Shown here piece by piece: positions 32,890 through 43,196 of a stretch of DNA of 64,000 nucleotides (the first letter of the stretch is position 1; every line of letters starts with the position of its first letter). The position numbers and the translations under genes were made by a program. Under the pieces are notes generated by a model. The model ran no database searches. It saw only the letters and a program-made list of their open reading frames with translations, and was not told the origin of the DNA. Source of the DNA: Solimonas soli DSM 21787 (lineage in GTDB: Bacteria; Pseudomonadota; Gammaproteobacteria; Nevskiales; Nevskiaceae); NCBI RefSeq assembly GCF_000474945.1, contig NZ_KI440836.1:295917-359916 (forward strand), read 5' to 3'.

Positions 32890-35256
32890 ATGAAACGCTG
32901 GATTCTCGCTACGACGCTCGGCTTGCTGGCGCTCGCGCTGCTGGGCGCCGCCGCCCTGTTCGCGGCCGCCTCCTATCTGGGCCGGGACCTGCCGTCGGTG
33001 GACAGCCTCAAGCAGCTGCAGCTGTCGGTGCCGCTGCGCGTCCTCAGCCGCGACGGCAAGCTGATCGGCGAGTTCGGCGCCGAGCGCCGCGCCTTGCTGC
33101 ACTACGATGACATTCCGCAGAACGTCATCCACGCCTTCCTCGCCGCCGAGGACGATCGCTTTTTCGAGCACCCCGGCTTCGACTGGCAGGGTCTGACGCG
33201 GGCCGCGCTCAAGCTCGCCAGCTCGGGCGAGCGCGCGCAGGGCGGCAGCACCATCACCATGCAGCTGGCGCGCAACGTGTTCCTGACGAACGAGCGTACC
33301 TTCACGCGCAAGATCAAGGAGATCGTGCTGGCGACGCGCATCGAGCATCAGCTCTCGAAGCAGGAAATCCTCGAGCTGTATCTCAACAAGATTTTCCTCG
33401 GCGAACGCGCTTACGGCGTCGGCGCCGCCGCGCTCGTCTATTTCGGCAAGGACATTCACGAGCTGTCGCTGTCGGAGATCGCGGTCATCGCCGGCCTGCC
33501 GAAGGCGCCGTCGCGCGACAACCCGGTCGCCAATCCGCAGCGTGCCCGCGAGCGGCGCGACTACGTGCTGTCGCGCATGCGCACGCTCGGCTTCATTTCC
33601 GACCTCGAATACCAGGCGGCGCGCGCCGAAGCGGTGACGGTGCATCCATACCAGGCCAAGGTCGACGTCGACGCCGCCTACGTCGCCGAGATGGCGCGCG
33701 CGCAGCTGGTCGAGCAGTACGGCGAAGCCGCCTACACGCGCGGCCTCACGGCGATCACCACGATCGAGTCCGGCAAGCAGCTGGCTGCCAACGCGGCGCT
33801 GCGCAAGGCGCTGCTCGATTACGACGAGCGGCACGGCTGGCGCGGCCCGGAAGCACGCCTGCCGGCCGACGTGCTCAGCGAAACCGGCCACGGCCAGTTG
33901 ATGGCGGCGCTCGACGCGCGACCGCCGGTCGCCGGGCTGGTCGCCGCCGCGGTGGTGTCCTACGCGCCCGATCAGCTGAAGCTGCTGACGCGCGACACGC
34001 TGATCACGCTCGCCAGGGACGACTTCGCCTGGGCCAATCTCGGCAAGAAGCCGCTCGCCGCCGGCGACGTGGTGCGCGTGCGCCGTGTCGGCGAGCGCTG
34101 GCGCCTCGCCGAAGTGCCGGCGGCGCAGGCCGCATTCGTCGCCCTGAACCCGACGGATGGCGCCATCGAGGCCCTGATCGGCGGCTTCGATTTCTACGCC
34201 AACAAGTTCAACCGCGTGACGCAGGCGCGGCGCCAGGCCGGCTCCGGCTTCAAGCCTTTTCTCTATTCGGCCGGACTCGCCTACGGCTTCACGCCGGCGT
34301 CGATCTTCCTCGACGCGCCGGTGGTGTTCGACGACCCGTCCGTCGATTCGAGCTGGCGTCCGGAGAATTTCGAGGATGATCTGAAAGGCCCGATGCGCTT
34401 GCGCGAAGCGCTCGTGCAGTCGCGCAATCTGGTGTCGATCCGCCTGCTGCAGGCCATCGGCATTGATTACGCACGCCAGTACGTGCCGCGCTTCGGCATG
34501 CCCGCCGACCGCCTGCCGAACGATCTGACCATGGCGCTCGGCAGCGCCGTGTTCACGCCGCTGGAAATGGCGCGTGGCTATGCGACGATCGCCAATGGCG
34601 GCTTCGTCGTCGATCCGTATTTCCTCGCCCAAGTGCGCGACGCGAACGGCCAGGTGCTGTACAGCGCCAAGCCGAAGCGCGCCTGCAGCGAATGCGTCGA
34701 ACAGCGTCTCGCCGAGGCGGCGAACGCCGATTCGGCGGCGCAGGTCGCCGCCGGCACGCCGCCGGCCGACGATCTGGCGCCGCGCGCGATCGAAGCGCAG
34801 ATCATCTGGCTGATCACCGACATGATGCATGACGTCACGGTGCGCGGCACGGCAGCGAAAGTGCGCGAACTGGGCCGCGACGATCTGGCCGGCAAGACCG
34901 GCACGACCAACGACGAGACCGATGCCTGGTTCAACGGTTTCCAGAAGACCGAAGTCGGCGTCGCCTGGGTCGGCTACGACCAGCCGACGCCGCTCGGTCG
35001 CGGCGAGGTCGGCGCGCGCGCCGCGCTGCCGATCTGGATCGATTACATGCGCAGCGCGCTCAAGGGCGTACCGCAGGAGCGCCTGCCGCGGCCGCCGGGC
35101 CTGGTCGAGGTCCGCATCGATCCGCGGACCGGCAAGCTGGCGCGCGCCGGCACCGGCGACGCGATCTTCGAGACCGTGCAGCAGGATCATGTGCCGGAAG
35201 CCGAGACCAGCGAGGAACATGATCCGAACAAGGCCGGTCTCGAGGATCTCTACTGA
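32890..35256 (+). CDS. mrcA: Penicillin-binding protein 1A
   Basis: The 788-residue class A PBP has an N-terminal membrane anchor. A glycosyltransferase domain follows (AAEDDRFFEHPGFD with the catalytic Glu, and GGSTITMQLARN). Next comes an OB-like insert typical of PBP1A, then a transpeptidase domain with SGFK (SxxK), SRN and KTGTT. It polymerises and cross-links peptidoglycan in the periplasm. The gene is divergent from pilM, an arrangement conserved in Pseudomonas (ponA/pilM). A short Cys-containing insert (KRACSECVEQR) lies late in the transpeptidase domain. Confidence 0.96.
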   Translation: MKRWILATTLGLLALALLGAAALFAAASYLGRDLPSVDSLKQLQLSVPLRVLSRDGKLIGEFGAERRALLHYDDIPQNVIHAFLAAEDDRFFEHPGFDWQGLTRAALKLASSGERAQGGSTITMQLARNVFLTNERTFTRKIKEIVLATRIEHQLSKQEILELYLNKIFLGERAYGVGAAALVYFGKDIHELSLSEIAVIAGLPKAPSRDNPVANPQRARERRDYVLSRMRTLGFISDLEYQAARAEAVTVHPYQAKVDVDAAYVAEMARAQLVEQYGEAAYTRGLTAITTIESGKQLAANAALRKALLDYDERHGWRGPEARLPADVLSETGHGQLMAALDARPPVAGLVAAAVVSYAPDQLKLLTRDTLITLARDDFAWANLGKKPLAAGDVVRVRRVGERWRLAEVPAAQAAFVALNPTDGAIEALIGGFDFYANKFNRVTQARRQAGSGFKPFLYSAGLAYGFTPASIFLDAPVVFDDPSVDSSWRPENFEDDLKGPMRLREALVQSRNLVSIRLLQAIGIDYARQYVPRFGMPADRLPNDLTMALGSAVFTPLEMARGYATIANGGFVVDPYFLAQVRDANGQVLYSAKPKRACSECVEQRLAEAANADSAAQVAAGTPPADDLAPRAIEAQIIWLITDMMHDVTVRGTAAKVRELGRDDLAGKTGTTNDETDAWFNGFQKTEVGVAWVGYDQPTPLGRGEVGARAALPIWIDYMRSALKGVPQERLPRPPGLVEVRIDPRTGKLARAGTGDAIFETVQQDHVPEAETSEEHDPNKAGLEDLY

Positions 35257-35266
35257 CGAGATCGCC

Positions 35267-35860
35267 ATGATCGTTCCCGACCGCAGCGGCATCGCCGAAG
35301 AGGCCGCGCGCATCATCTGCGAGGAGGCGCTGACCGATTACCGTGGCGCCAAGCTCAAGGCGCTGGAGCGGCTCGGCCTGCCGCCGCGCACGCCGCTGCC
35401 GGACAACGCGCGCGTCGAAGCGGCGGTCATCGACTACCTGCGCCTGTTCGGCGGCGCGGCCTACGAAACGCGCCTGCGGCGCATGCGGGCGCTGGCGCCG
35501 CGGCTCATGCGTCGGCTCGAGTCCTTCGAACCGCGACTGACCGGCGGCGCGGTGAGCGGGGCGGTGACGGCGGCGCACCGCCTGCAGTTGCACGTGTTCG
35601 CCGATCAGGCCGAAGCGCTCGACGTGTTCCTGCTCGAGCTCGGCATCGATTTCGATGAAGGCGAACGCCGCTATCGCTATTCGGATGGCCGCGAGATCGC
35701 CATTCCGCTCGCGCGCTTCGAGCTCGAGGGCGTCGGCGTCGACATCGCCGTGTTTCCCCACGACGAGCTGCATCGCCCGCCCTTGAGCCCGAACGACGGC
35801 GCGCCCTACCGGCGCCTCGGTCTCGACGAGGCTGAACGCCTCGCCGCCGGCAGCCGCTGA
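35267..35860 (+). CDS. Uncharacterised protein downstream of PBP1A
   Basis: The 197-residue protein is acidic and soluble. The middle, FEPRLTGGAVSGAVTAAHRLQLHVFADQAEALDVFLLELGI, followed by a YRYSDGREIAIPLARFELEG strand series, recalls the nucleotidyltransferase-like proteins sometimes annotated in this position, but I see no firm catalytic triad. It starts 10 bp after the PBP1A stop and is likely co-transcribed. It is convergent with gyrB, 15 bp away. Confidence 0.75.
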   Translation: MIVPDRSGIAEEAARIICEEALTDYRGAKLKALERLGLPPRTPLPDNARVEAAVIDYLRLFGGAAYETRLRRMRALAPRLMRRLESFEPRLTGGAVSGAVTAAHRLQLHVFADQAEALDVFLLELGIDFDEGERRYRYSDGREIAIPLARFELEGVGVDIAVFPHDELHRPPLSPNDGAPYRRLGLDEAERLAAGSR

Positions 35861-35875
35861 AACGCGGCGGCGCGC

Positions 35876-38377
<2,502 letters not shown>

Positions 38378-38401
38378 TTAGCACTGGCCGTCGCCATGCC
38401 C

Positions 38402-38410
38402 TGTGCATAA
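38402..38410 (-). promoter_or_regulatory. DnaA box between recF and gyrB
   Basis: TGTGCATAA is the reverse complement of TTATGCACA, a good match to the DnaA box TTATNCACA. It lies 36 bp before gyrB and may tie gyrB expression to DnaA, or be a stray site. Confidence 0.5.
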
Positions 38411-38437
38411 AACTGGGGATATGGCCTTTATATGGGG

Positions 38438-39514
38438 TCAGTCATGCGCGGTACCATGTTCCACGTGGAACACCGCAGGCGCGGCGCGCTGCAGGACTTC
38501 GTTCAGCTCGAACGCCGTGATAAAGACTTGACCGGCATAGGCTTGCAGCTCGCCCAGAAAAGCTCGCTGATAGTGGACAGCCAATTCGGCCGTGAAGTCA
38601 TCGACGAGCAGAATCGGCGCAACGCCAGCCTGTGCATGAATTTCCTCGCACTGTGACAGCAGCAGGGCCGCCAGCAACAACTTCTGCTGGCCACGGCTGA
38701 TCCGGTTGCGCACGGAACGCTCGCCGGCTCTGATCTTCAGCTCCGCGCGGTGTGGGCCGTTCATAGTCGTCGCGAATTGCAGGTCGCGCTTGCGTTGCTG
38801 AGCCAGGACCTCGCGCAGGCTGGACTGCGCCGGCCAGCCGGGATGCAACTCAAATTCCCATTCACCTTCGGCGAGCAAGGCCTGAATGCGCTGCCGGGCT
38901 CTGGGAGCGATTCTCTGCAGATGTGCGAGCCGCAGCCGATGAATGACGTCCCCGCTCTCGGCCAGTTCCGGTTCCCAGGCGGCGATCTCCCGCTCGCTGC
39001 GCTGCTGCCGCAAGAGCTGGTTTCGCTGTCTCAGGGCTCGCCGATAGCGACGCCAGGCATCCAGGAAGACGTGTTCCACGTGGAACACGCCCCAGTCGAT
39101 GAAGCTGCGCCGATACGTCGGCCCATCCAGCAGGATCTTGTGCATACCCGGTTCGAGAATCTGCGCCGGGGCCAGCCGCAACAGTTCGCTGGCGACGGCG
39201 GGCTTGCCGTCGATCCGCGCCTGCACGCCGCTGCTGCTCCACTGCAGTCCCACGGCGTGCTCGAAGCCGTTGGTCGAGCGCAGCTTGCTGAACACGGTCC
39301 ACTGCGCCTTGCCCTTGCCGAGCAATTCCTGGGGCGAGGTACCACGAAAGGACCGGCCGCGGTTCAGGCAGTACAGCATTTCGAGCAAGGTGGTTTTTCC
39401 GGCCGCGTTCTCGCCCACAAACAAATTGAGCCTGCCGGAGAACGGTCGGTTCTGCGGCAGGCTCAGATGTTCGAAGCGGCGGAAATTGTCAGCGCGGAGC
39501 TGGACGATCTGCAT
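38438..39514 (-). CDS. recF: DNA replication and repair protein RecF
   Basis: The 358-residue protein has Walker A GENAAGKTT (34-42), the ABC-type signature SRGQQKLLLAALLLSQ and Walker B ILLVDDFTAELA, in standard order. It loads RecA at gaps with RecO and RecR. Two parS palindromes are embedded in its reading frame and both encode FHVEH. Its start lies 25 bp after the dnaN stop. Confidence 0.96.
   Translation of the reverse strand: MQIVQLRADNFRRFEHLSLPQNRPFSGRLNLFVGENAAGKTTLLEMLYCLNRGRSFRGTSPQELLGKGKAQWTVFSKLRSTNGFEHAVGLQWSSSGVQARIDGKPAVASELLRLAPAQILEPGMHKILLDGPTYRRSFIDWGVFHVEHVFLDAWRRYRRALRQRNQLLRQQRSEREIAAWEPELAESGDVIHRLRLAHLQRIAPRARQRIQALLAEGEWEFELHPGWPAQSSLREVLAQQRKRDLQFATTMNGPHRAELKIRAGERSVRNRISRGQQKLLLAALLLSQCEEIHAQAGVAPILLVDDFTAELAVHYQRAFLGELQAYAGQVFITAFELNEVLQRAAPAVFHVEHGTAHD
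38457..38472. promoter_or_regulatory. parS centromere site (recF 3' end)
   Basis: TGTTCCACGTGGAACA is a perfect 16-bp palindrome fitting the ParB site consensus TGTTNCACGTGNAACA. It lies in the last codons of recF, about 2.4 kb from dnaA, as expected for origin-proximal parS. ParAB genes are not in the window. Confidence 0.88.
39072..39087. promoter_or_regulatory. parS centromere site (recF middle)
   Basis: A second identical copy of TGTTCCACGTGGAACA, extended to an 18-bp palindrome by flanking G and C. It is 615 bp from the first site and likewise inside recF. Confidence 0.88.
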
Positions 39515-39539
39515 GCGCGTCCATGTAGCGAGCGCCGCT

Positions 39540-40640
39540 TCAGAGGCGCATCGGCATCACGACATACTTGCTCGAGAGATCGTCGGCGGCATGAATCAGT
39601 CCGCTCGAATCGGCGTTCTTCAGCTCCATGACGAACTGCTCGCTGCCCAGCGCGCCGAGCGCGTCGAGCAAGTAATTCACGTTGAAGCCGATCTCGATCG
39701 GGCCGCCTTCGTAACCGACCTCGAGATCCTCTTCCGCCTCCTCGTGCTCGGGATTGTGCGTCTGCAGGCTCAGCTTGCTGCCCTCGATCGTCAGCCGCAC
39801 CCCACGGAATTTCTCGTTCGACAGAATGGCCGTCCGGGCCAGAGCGCGCTTCACGGTTTCTCGGTCGGCCTGCAGCTTCTTGTCGCCCGATTCGGGCACG
39901 ACGCGCTCGTAGTCCGGAAAACGCCCGTCGATCAGCTTCGTGGTCAGGCGCACCACATCGAGATCGACCTCGATCTGCGTCGCGCCGATCTTGACCGTCG
40001 CCGGTTCTTCGGTTGCGTCGAGCAGGCGCTGCAGCTCGAGCACCGCCTTGCGCGGCACGATGACCTGGATCCGTTCGCCGATGCCGGTCGCCATTTCCAC
40101 CTCGCTGAGCGCAAGGCGATGGCCGTCCGTGGCCACGGCGCGCACCCGTTTCGCGTCGACTTCGAGCAGCGTGCCGTTGAGGTAATAGCGCACATCCTGC
40201 TGCGCCATCGCGAACTGCGTGCGCTCGATGATGCCTTTCAGCTGCTGGCGCGGCAGCGCCAGCGTCTTGCCTTCGGCGACGCGACCCAGGGACGGAAATT
40301 CCTCCGCCTTCAGGCAGGACAGCGAATAACGGCTGCGGCCGGACTTGAGCAGCGCCTTGTCGCCGCTGACGTCGAGGCTGATCTCGGCACCTTCCGGCAG
40401 GCCGCGGCAGATATCGAACAGCTTGCGCGCCGGCACCGTCGCCCGGCCGGGCGACAGATTCTGTACGCGCGCACGCGCTTCGAGTTCGATCTCGAGATCG
40501 GTGCCGGTGACCACCAGCTCGTCATCTCGCAAGTCGAGCAGGAAGTTCGAAAGCACCGGCAAGGTCTGCCGGCGCTCGACGACACCAATCACGGCCGACA
40601 GCGCCGACAGCAGCTCATTTCGCCCGACTTGCAGTTTCAT
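39540..40640 (-). CDS. dnaN: DNA polymerase III beta sliding clamp
   Basis: The 366-residue protein matches the clamp length and shows three repeated clamp folds. Landmarks are LSAVIGVVERRQTLPVLSN at the start and SKYVVMPMRL at the end, close to the family's MPMRL terminus. The ATG at 40640 (MKLQVGR) is chosen over a TTG at 40652. It lies downstream of dnaA with the putative oriC between. Confidence 0.97.
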   Translation of the reverse strand: MKLQVGRNELLSALSAVIGVVERRQTLPVLSNFLLDLRDDELVVTGTDLEIELEARARVQNLSPGRATVPARKLFDICRGLPEGAEISLDVSGDKALLKSGRSRYSLSCLKAEEFPSLGRVAEGKTLALPRQQLKGIIERTQFAMAQQDVRYYLNGTLLEVDAKRVRAVATDGHRLALSEVEMATGIGERIQVIVPRKAVLELQRLLDATEEPATVKIGATQIEVDLDVVRLTTKLIDGRFPDYERVVPESGDKKLQADRETVKRALARTAILSNEKFRGVRLTIEGSKLSLQTHNPEHEEAEEDLEVGYEGGPIEIGFNVNYLLDALGALGSEQFVMELKNADSSGLIHAADDLSSKYVVMPMRL

Positions 40641-40879
40641 AGACTGGTCCAATCATTCTTGCATTCGATAGATTTACAGGCTAACAACAATAAGCCGCCG
40701 CCCCGCCTGTAGATAACTAATTATTTTACTTATAAATCAAAAGCTTACACGAAAATAACGGCCGCGAAACCCGAGGCACCGAGGAGCGGCTTTGCTGTGC
40801 ATAAAGTCTGCATCGATTCTATCCACAGCTTGTCCCTCGTGCCGTCCCCTGCGTCGTGCGAGGCGTCACCCACAGCTTG
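40641..40879. other. Candidate origin of replication between dnaA and dnaN
   Basis: This 239-bp gap has a strongly A+T-rich stretch (about 40708-40760: ataactaattattttact then tataaatcaa), a plausible unwinding element. DnaA-box matches follow: TGTGCATAA at 40796-40804 (reverse of TTATGCACA) and CTATCCACA at 40819-40827 (one mismatch). A weaker CACCCACAG lies near 40867. Together with the neighbouring dnaA and dnaN genes and parS sites this supports oriC. The dnaA-rpmH gap holds another box, so the exact origin is uncertain. Confidence 0.6.
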
Positions 40880-42220
40880 TCAGAAACCGAGCTGGCGTTG
40901 CAGGTTTTCGTAGTCTTCCCGGTATTTCACATCTTCTTCGCGCAGCTCGGCGATCTTGCGGCAGGCATGCAGCACGGTCGTGTGATCCTTGCCGAAGGAT
41001 TCGCCGATCTCCGGCAGGGAGTGCTGCGTCAGTTCCTTGGCCAGCGCCATCGCGACCTGGCGGGGCCGCGCCAGCGAGCGGGTGCGGCGCGGCGAGTTCA
41101 GATCGGCGACGCGGATGTTGTAGTACGCGGCGACCGTGCGCTTGATGTTGTCGATGGTCACCATGCGTTCGTACGCCGCCAGCATGTCCTTCAGCGTGGC
41201 GCGCGCGAATTCGACGGTCAGCGGCTCGCCGCGCAGTCGCGAACTGGCCGACAGGCGCAGCAGCGCTCCCTCGAGTTCGCGCACGTTGGAACGTACGCGC
41301 TGGGCGACGAACAGCGCTACTTCCTTGGGCAGATCGACCTTGTTCTGATCGGCCTTGGCGAGCAGGATCGCCACGCGCGTCTCGAGATCCGGCGGCTCGA
41401 CGGCAACGGCGAGGCCCCAGGTGAAGCGCGACTTCAGGCGATCGTCGATGCCATCGACATCCTTCGGATAACGGTCCGAGGTCAGCACGATCTGCTTGCG
41501 GCCGTCGATCAGCGCGTTGAAGGTGTGGAAGAACTCTTCCTGCGTGCGTTCCTTGTGCGCGAAGAAGTGAATGTCATCGATCAGCAGCGCGTCGATCGAG
41601 CGGTACAGGTTCTTGAACTCGTCCATGCGGCCGTGACGGATCGCCGCGGTGAACTGGTTCATCCATTGCTCGGCGCCGACGTAGACCACGCGCGCGCGCT
41701 GGCTGGTGCCCTGGATGGCGTTGCCGACCGCGTGCATCAGATGCGTCTTGCCGAGGCCCGAGCTGCCGTAGATCAGCAGCGGGTTGTAGGTGCCGCCCGG
41801 CGTTTCCACCACGTGCTGCGCGGCGGCGCGCGCATGCGAATTCGATTTGCCTTCGATGAAATTCTCGAAGGTGTAGTCCGGGTTGAGCCGGCCGGACGGC
41901 AGCGGTGCCGGCTCCTCGCTCGCGCTCGCCGCTTCATGACCGCCGCCGGCCGCCGGCGACGGCGTTCGCGTCTCGGCGGCGCCGACCGCCAGCTCGACTT
42001 CGGTGATGTTGCGGCCGCCGTTGACGCGCACGCCGCGCCGGATCAACTCGAGGAAATCCTGGCGCACGCGCTCGACGACGAGGCGGTTCGGCGCCAGCAG
42101 CGTCAGGCGATCGCGGACGAACACCGGCTGCAGCGGCCGGATCCAGGTATGGATGTCGCGGTCCGGCAATTCTCCTTCGAGCCAGCGCACGCACTGGGCC
42201 CAGAGATCCTCTTCTTGCAT
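40880..42220 (-). CDS. dnaA: Chromosomal replication initiator DnaA
   Basis: The 446-residue protein has domain I (LWAQCVRWLEGELPDRDIHTWIRPLQ), a variable linker and the AAA+ domain (NPLLIYGSSGLGKTHLMHAVGN, then LLIDDIHFF). The C-terminal DNA-binding signature is FGKDHTTVLHACRKI. The ATG at 42220 gives the normal MQEEDLWAQC start; a TTG at 42265 is an alternative. It opens the replication operon on the minus strand. Confidence 0.97.
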   Translation of the reverse strand: MQEEDLWAQCVRWLEGELPDRDIHTWIRPLQPVFVRDRLTLLAPNRLVVERVRQDFLELIRRGVRVNGGRNITEVELAVGAAETRTPSPAAGGGHEAASASEEPAPLPSGRLNPDYTFENFIEGKSNSHARAAAQHVVETPGGTYNPLLIYGSSGLGKTHLMHAVGNAIQGTSQRARVVYVGAEQWMNQFTAAIRHGRMDEFKNLYRSIDALLIDDIHFFAHKERTQEEFFHTFNALIDGRKQIVLTSDRYPKDVDGIDDRLKSRFTWGLAVAVEPPDLETRVAILLAKADQNKVDLPKEVALFVAQRVRSNVRELEGALLRLSASSRLRGEPLTVEFARATLKDMLAAYERMVTIDNIKRTVAAYYNIRVADLNSPRRTRSLARPRQVAMALAKELTQHSLPEIGESFGKDHTTVLHACRKIAELREEDVKYREDYENLQRQLGF

Positions 42221-42294
42221 TGCTTCTACGAGATTTATGACGCCGGATGCGAGAGCCGCCGGCAACGGTGGGGCGCCAGGCGCCGGGCCGAGAG

Positions 42295-42323
42295 TTTATA
42301 GCGTCGATAACAACTTATCCACA
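42295..42323 (-). promoter_or_regulatory. dnaA promoter overlapping a perfect DnaA box
   Basis: TTATCCACA (plus strand, 42315-42323) is the consensus DnaA box. On the minus strand its last six bases form a TGTGGA -35, a 17-bp spacer follows, and TATAAA (42300-42295) makes the -10. This layout fits autorepression of dnaA; it could also be part of the origin. Confidence 0.6.
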
Positions 42324-42343
42324 GATTGCCACGCGCGACGTGC

Positions 42344-42372
42344 TTGAACACATTTCCACCAGCCGGTACACT
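42344..42372 (+). promoter_or_regulatory. Promoter of the rpmH-rnpA-yidD-yidC operon
   Basis: TTGAAC (42344-42349), a 17-bp spacer and TACACT (42367-42372) form a sigma70-type promoter 39 bp before rpmH, divergent from dnaA. Confidence 0.6.
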
Positions 42373-42411
42373 CCGCGCCCTTTTTGTGTTTGCCAACGAT
42401 CCAGGTGATTC

Positions 42412-42549
42412 ATGTCCAAGCGCACCTACCAGCCGAAGAAGCTGCGCCGTAAACGTACCCACGGCTTTCGCGCGCGCATGGCGACCAAGGGCGGCCGTCT
42501 CGTGCTGTCGCGCCGCCGCGCCAAGGGCCGCAAGCGCCTGGTTCCGTAA
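42412..42549 (+). CDS. rpmH: Ribosomal protein bL34
   Basis: The 45-residue protein begins [18 protein letters not shown] and continues [25 protein letters not shown], matching L34 from end to end. An AGGTG Shine-Dalgarno precedes the ATG at 5 bases. It is a structural protein of the large ribosomal subunit. rnpA begins 27 bp after it. Confidence 0.97.
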   Translation: MSKRTYQPKKLRRKRTHGFRARMATKGGRLVLSRRRAKGRKRLVP

Positions 42550-42576
42550 GCGCTGCGGTAAGGCCGGAACGCCGCG

Positions 42577-42954
42577 ATGACGGCGGGCTTTCCGCGGCGC
42601 GCCCGCCTGCTGAAGCCCGCCGAGTTCAAGACGGTTTTCGAACGCGGGCAGCGCCTTCACGAGAAGGGTTTGACAGCGGTCATGGCGGCCAATACCGTCG
42701 GTCAGCCCCGGCTCGGATTGGCGGTTCCCAAAAAGGCGGTGGCGCTGGCGGTCGACCGCAACCGCATCAAGCGCCAGATTCGCGAAAGCTTTCGCCTGAA
42801 TCAGCAGTGTTTGCCGGCGGCCGATCTGGTCATCCTCGTCAAACCCGGCAGCCGGACGCTCCAATCTCCGCAGCTGCGCCAGCACCTGGAGCGATTGTGG
42901 AACCGCATTTCAGTTTCTTCAGTCGCCTCGTCGGCGCCGGCCTCGTCGGCCTGA
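42577..42954 (+). CDS. rnpA: Ribonuclease P protein component
   Basis: The 125-residue basic protein carries the family motif [16 protein letters not shown], preceded by [11 protein letters not shown] and [10 protein letters not shown]. It assists the RNA subunit in tRNA 5' processing. The C-terminus, a Ser/Ala tail, runs past the yidD start. Confidence 0.95.
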   Translation: MTAGFPRRARLLKPAEFKTVFERGQRLHEKGLTAVMAANTVGQPRLGLAVPKKAVALAVDRNRIKRQIRESFRLNQQCLPAADLVILVKPGSRTLQSPQLRQHLERLWNRISVSSVASSAPASSA

Positions 42955-43193
42955 TTCGTGTCTACCAGCTGCTGATCAGTCCGCTGCTCGGTCCGCGCTG
43001 TCGTTTCTATCCCAGCTGTTCGCACTACGCCGTCGAAGCCGTTCAGCGCCACGGGCCCCTGTTCGGCGGCTGGCTGGCGATGCTCCGCATCGTGCGCTGT
43101 CACCCCTTGAACGCCGGCGGTTACGATCCGGTCCCTCTTGCCGTCGCGGCTTCGTCGCCGCGCTGCGCCTGCCGCTCCCACCCTGAAGCCTGA
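42897..43193 (+). CDS. yidD: Membrane protein insertion efficiency factor YidD
   Basis: The 98-residue protein holds the signature [20 protein letters not shown], then [16 protein letters not shown], and [14 protein letters not shown], with its conserved cysteines. The frame reaches back to 42807 but overlaps rnpA. The GTG at 42897, with GGAG 6 bases upstream, gives a normal start and a 58-bp overlap with rnpA. It aids YidC at the inner membrane. Confidence 0.9.
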   Translation: MEPHFSFFSRLVGAGLVGLIRVYQLLISPLLGPRCRFYPSCSHYAVEAVQRHGPLFGGWLAMLRIVRCHPLNAGGYDPVPLAVAASSPRCACRSHPEA

Positions 43194-43196
43194 ACG

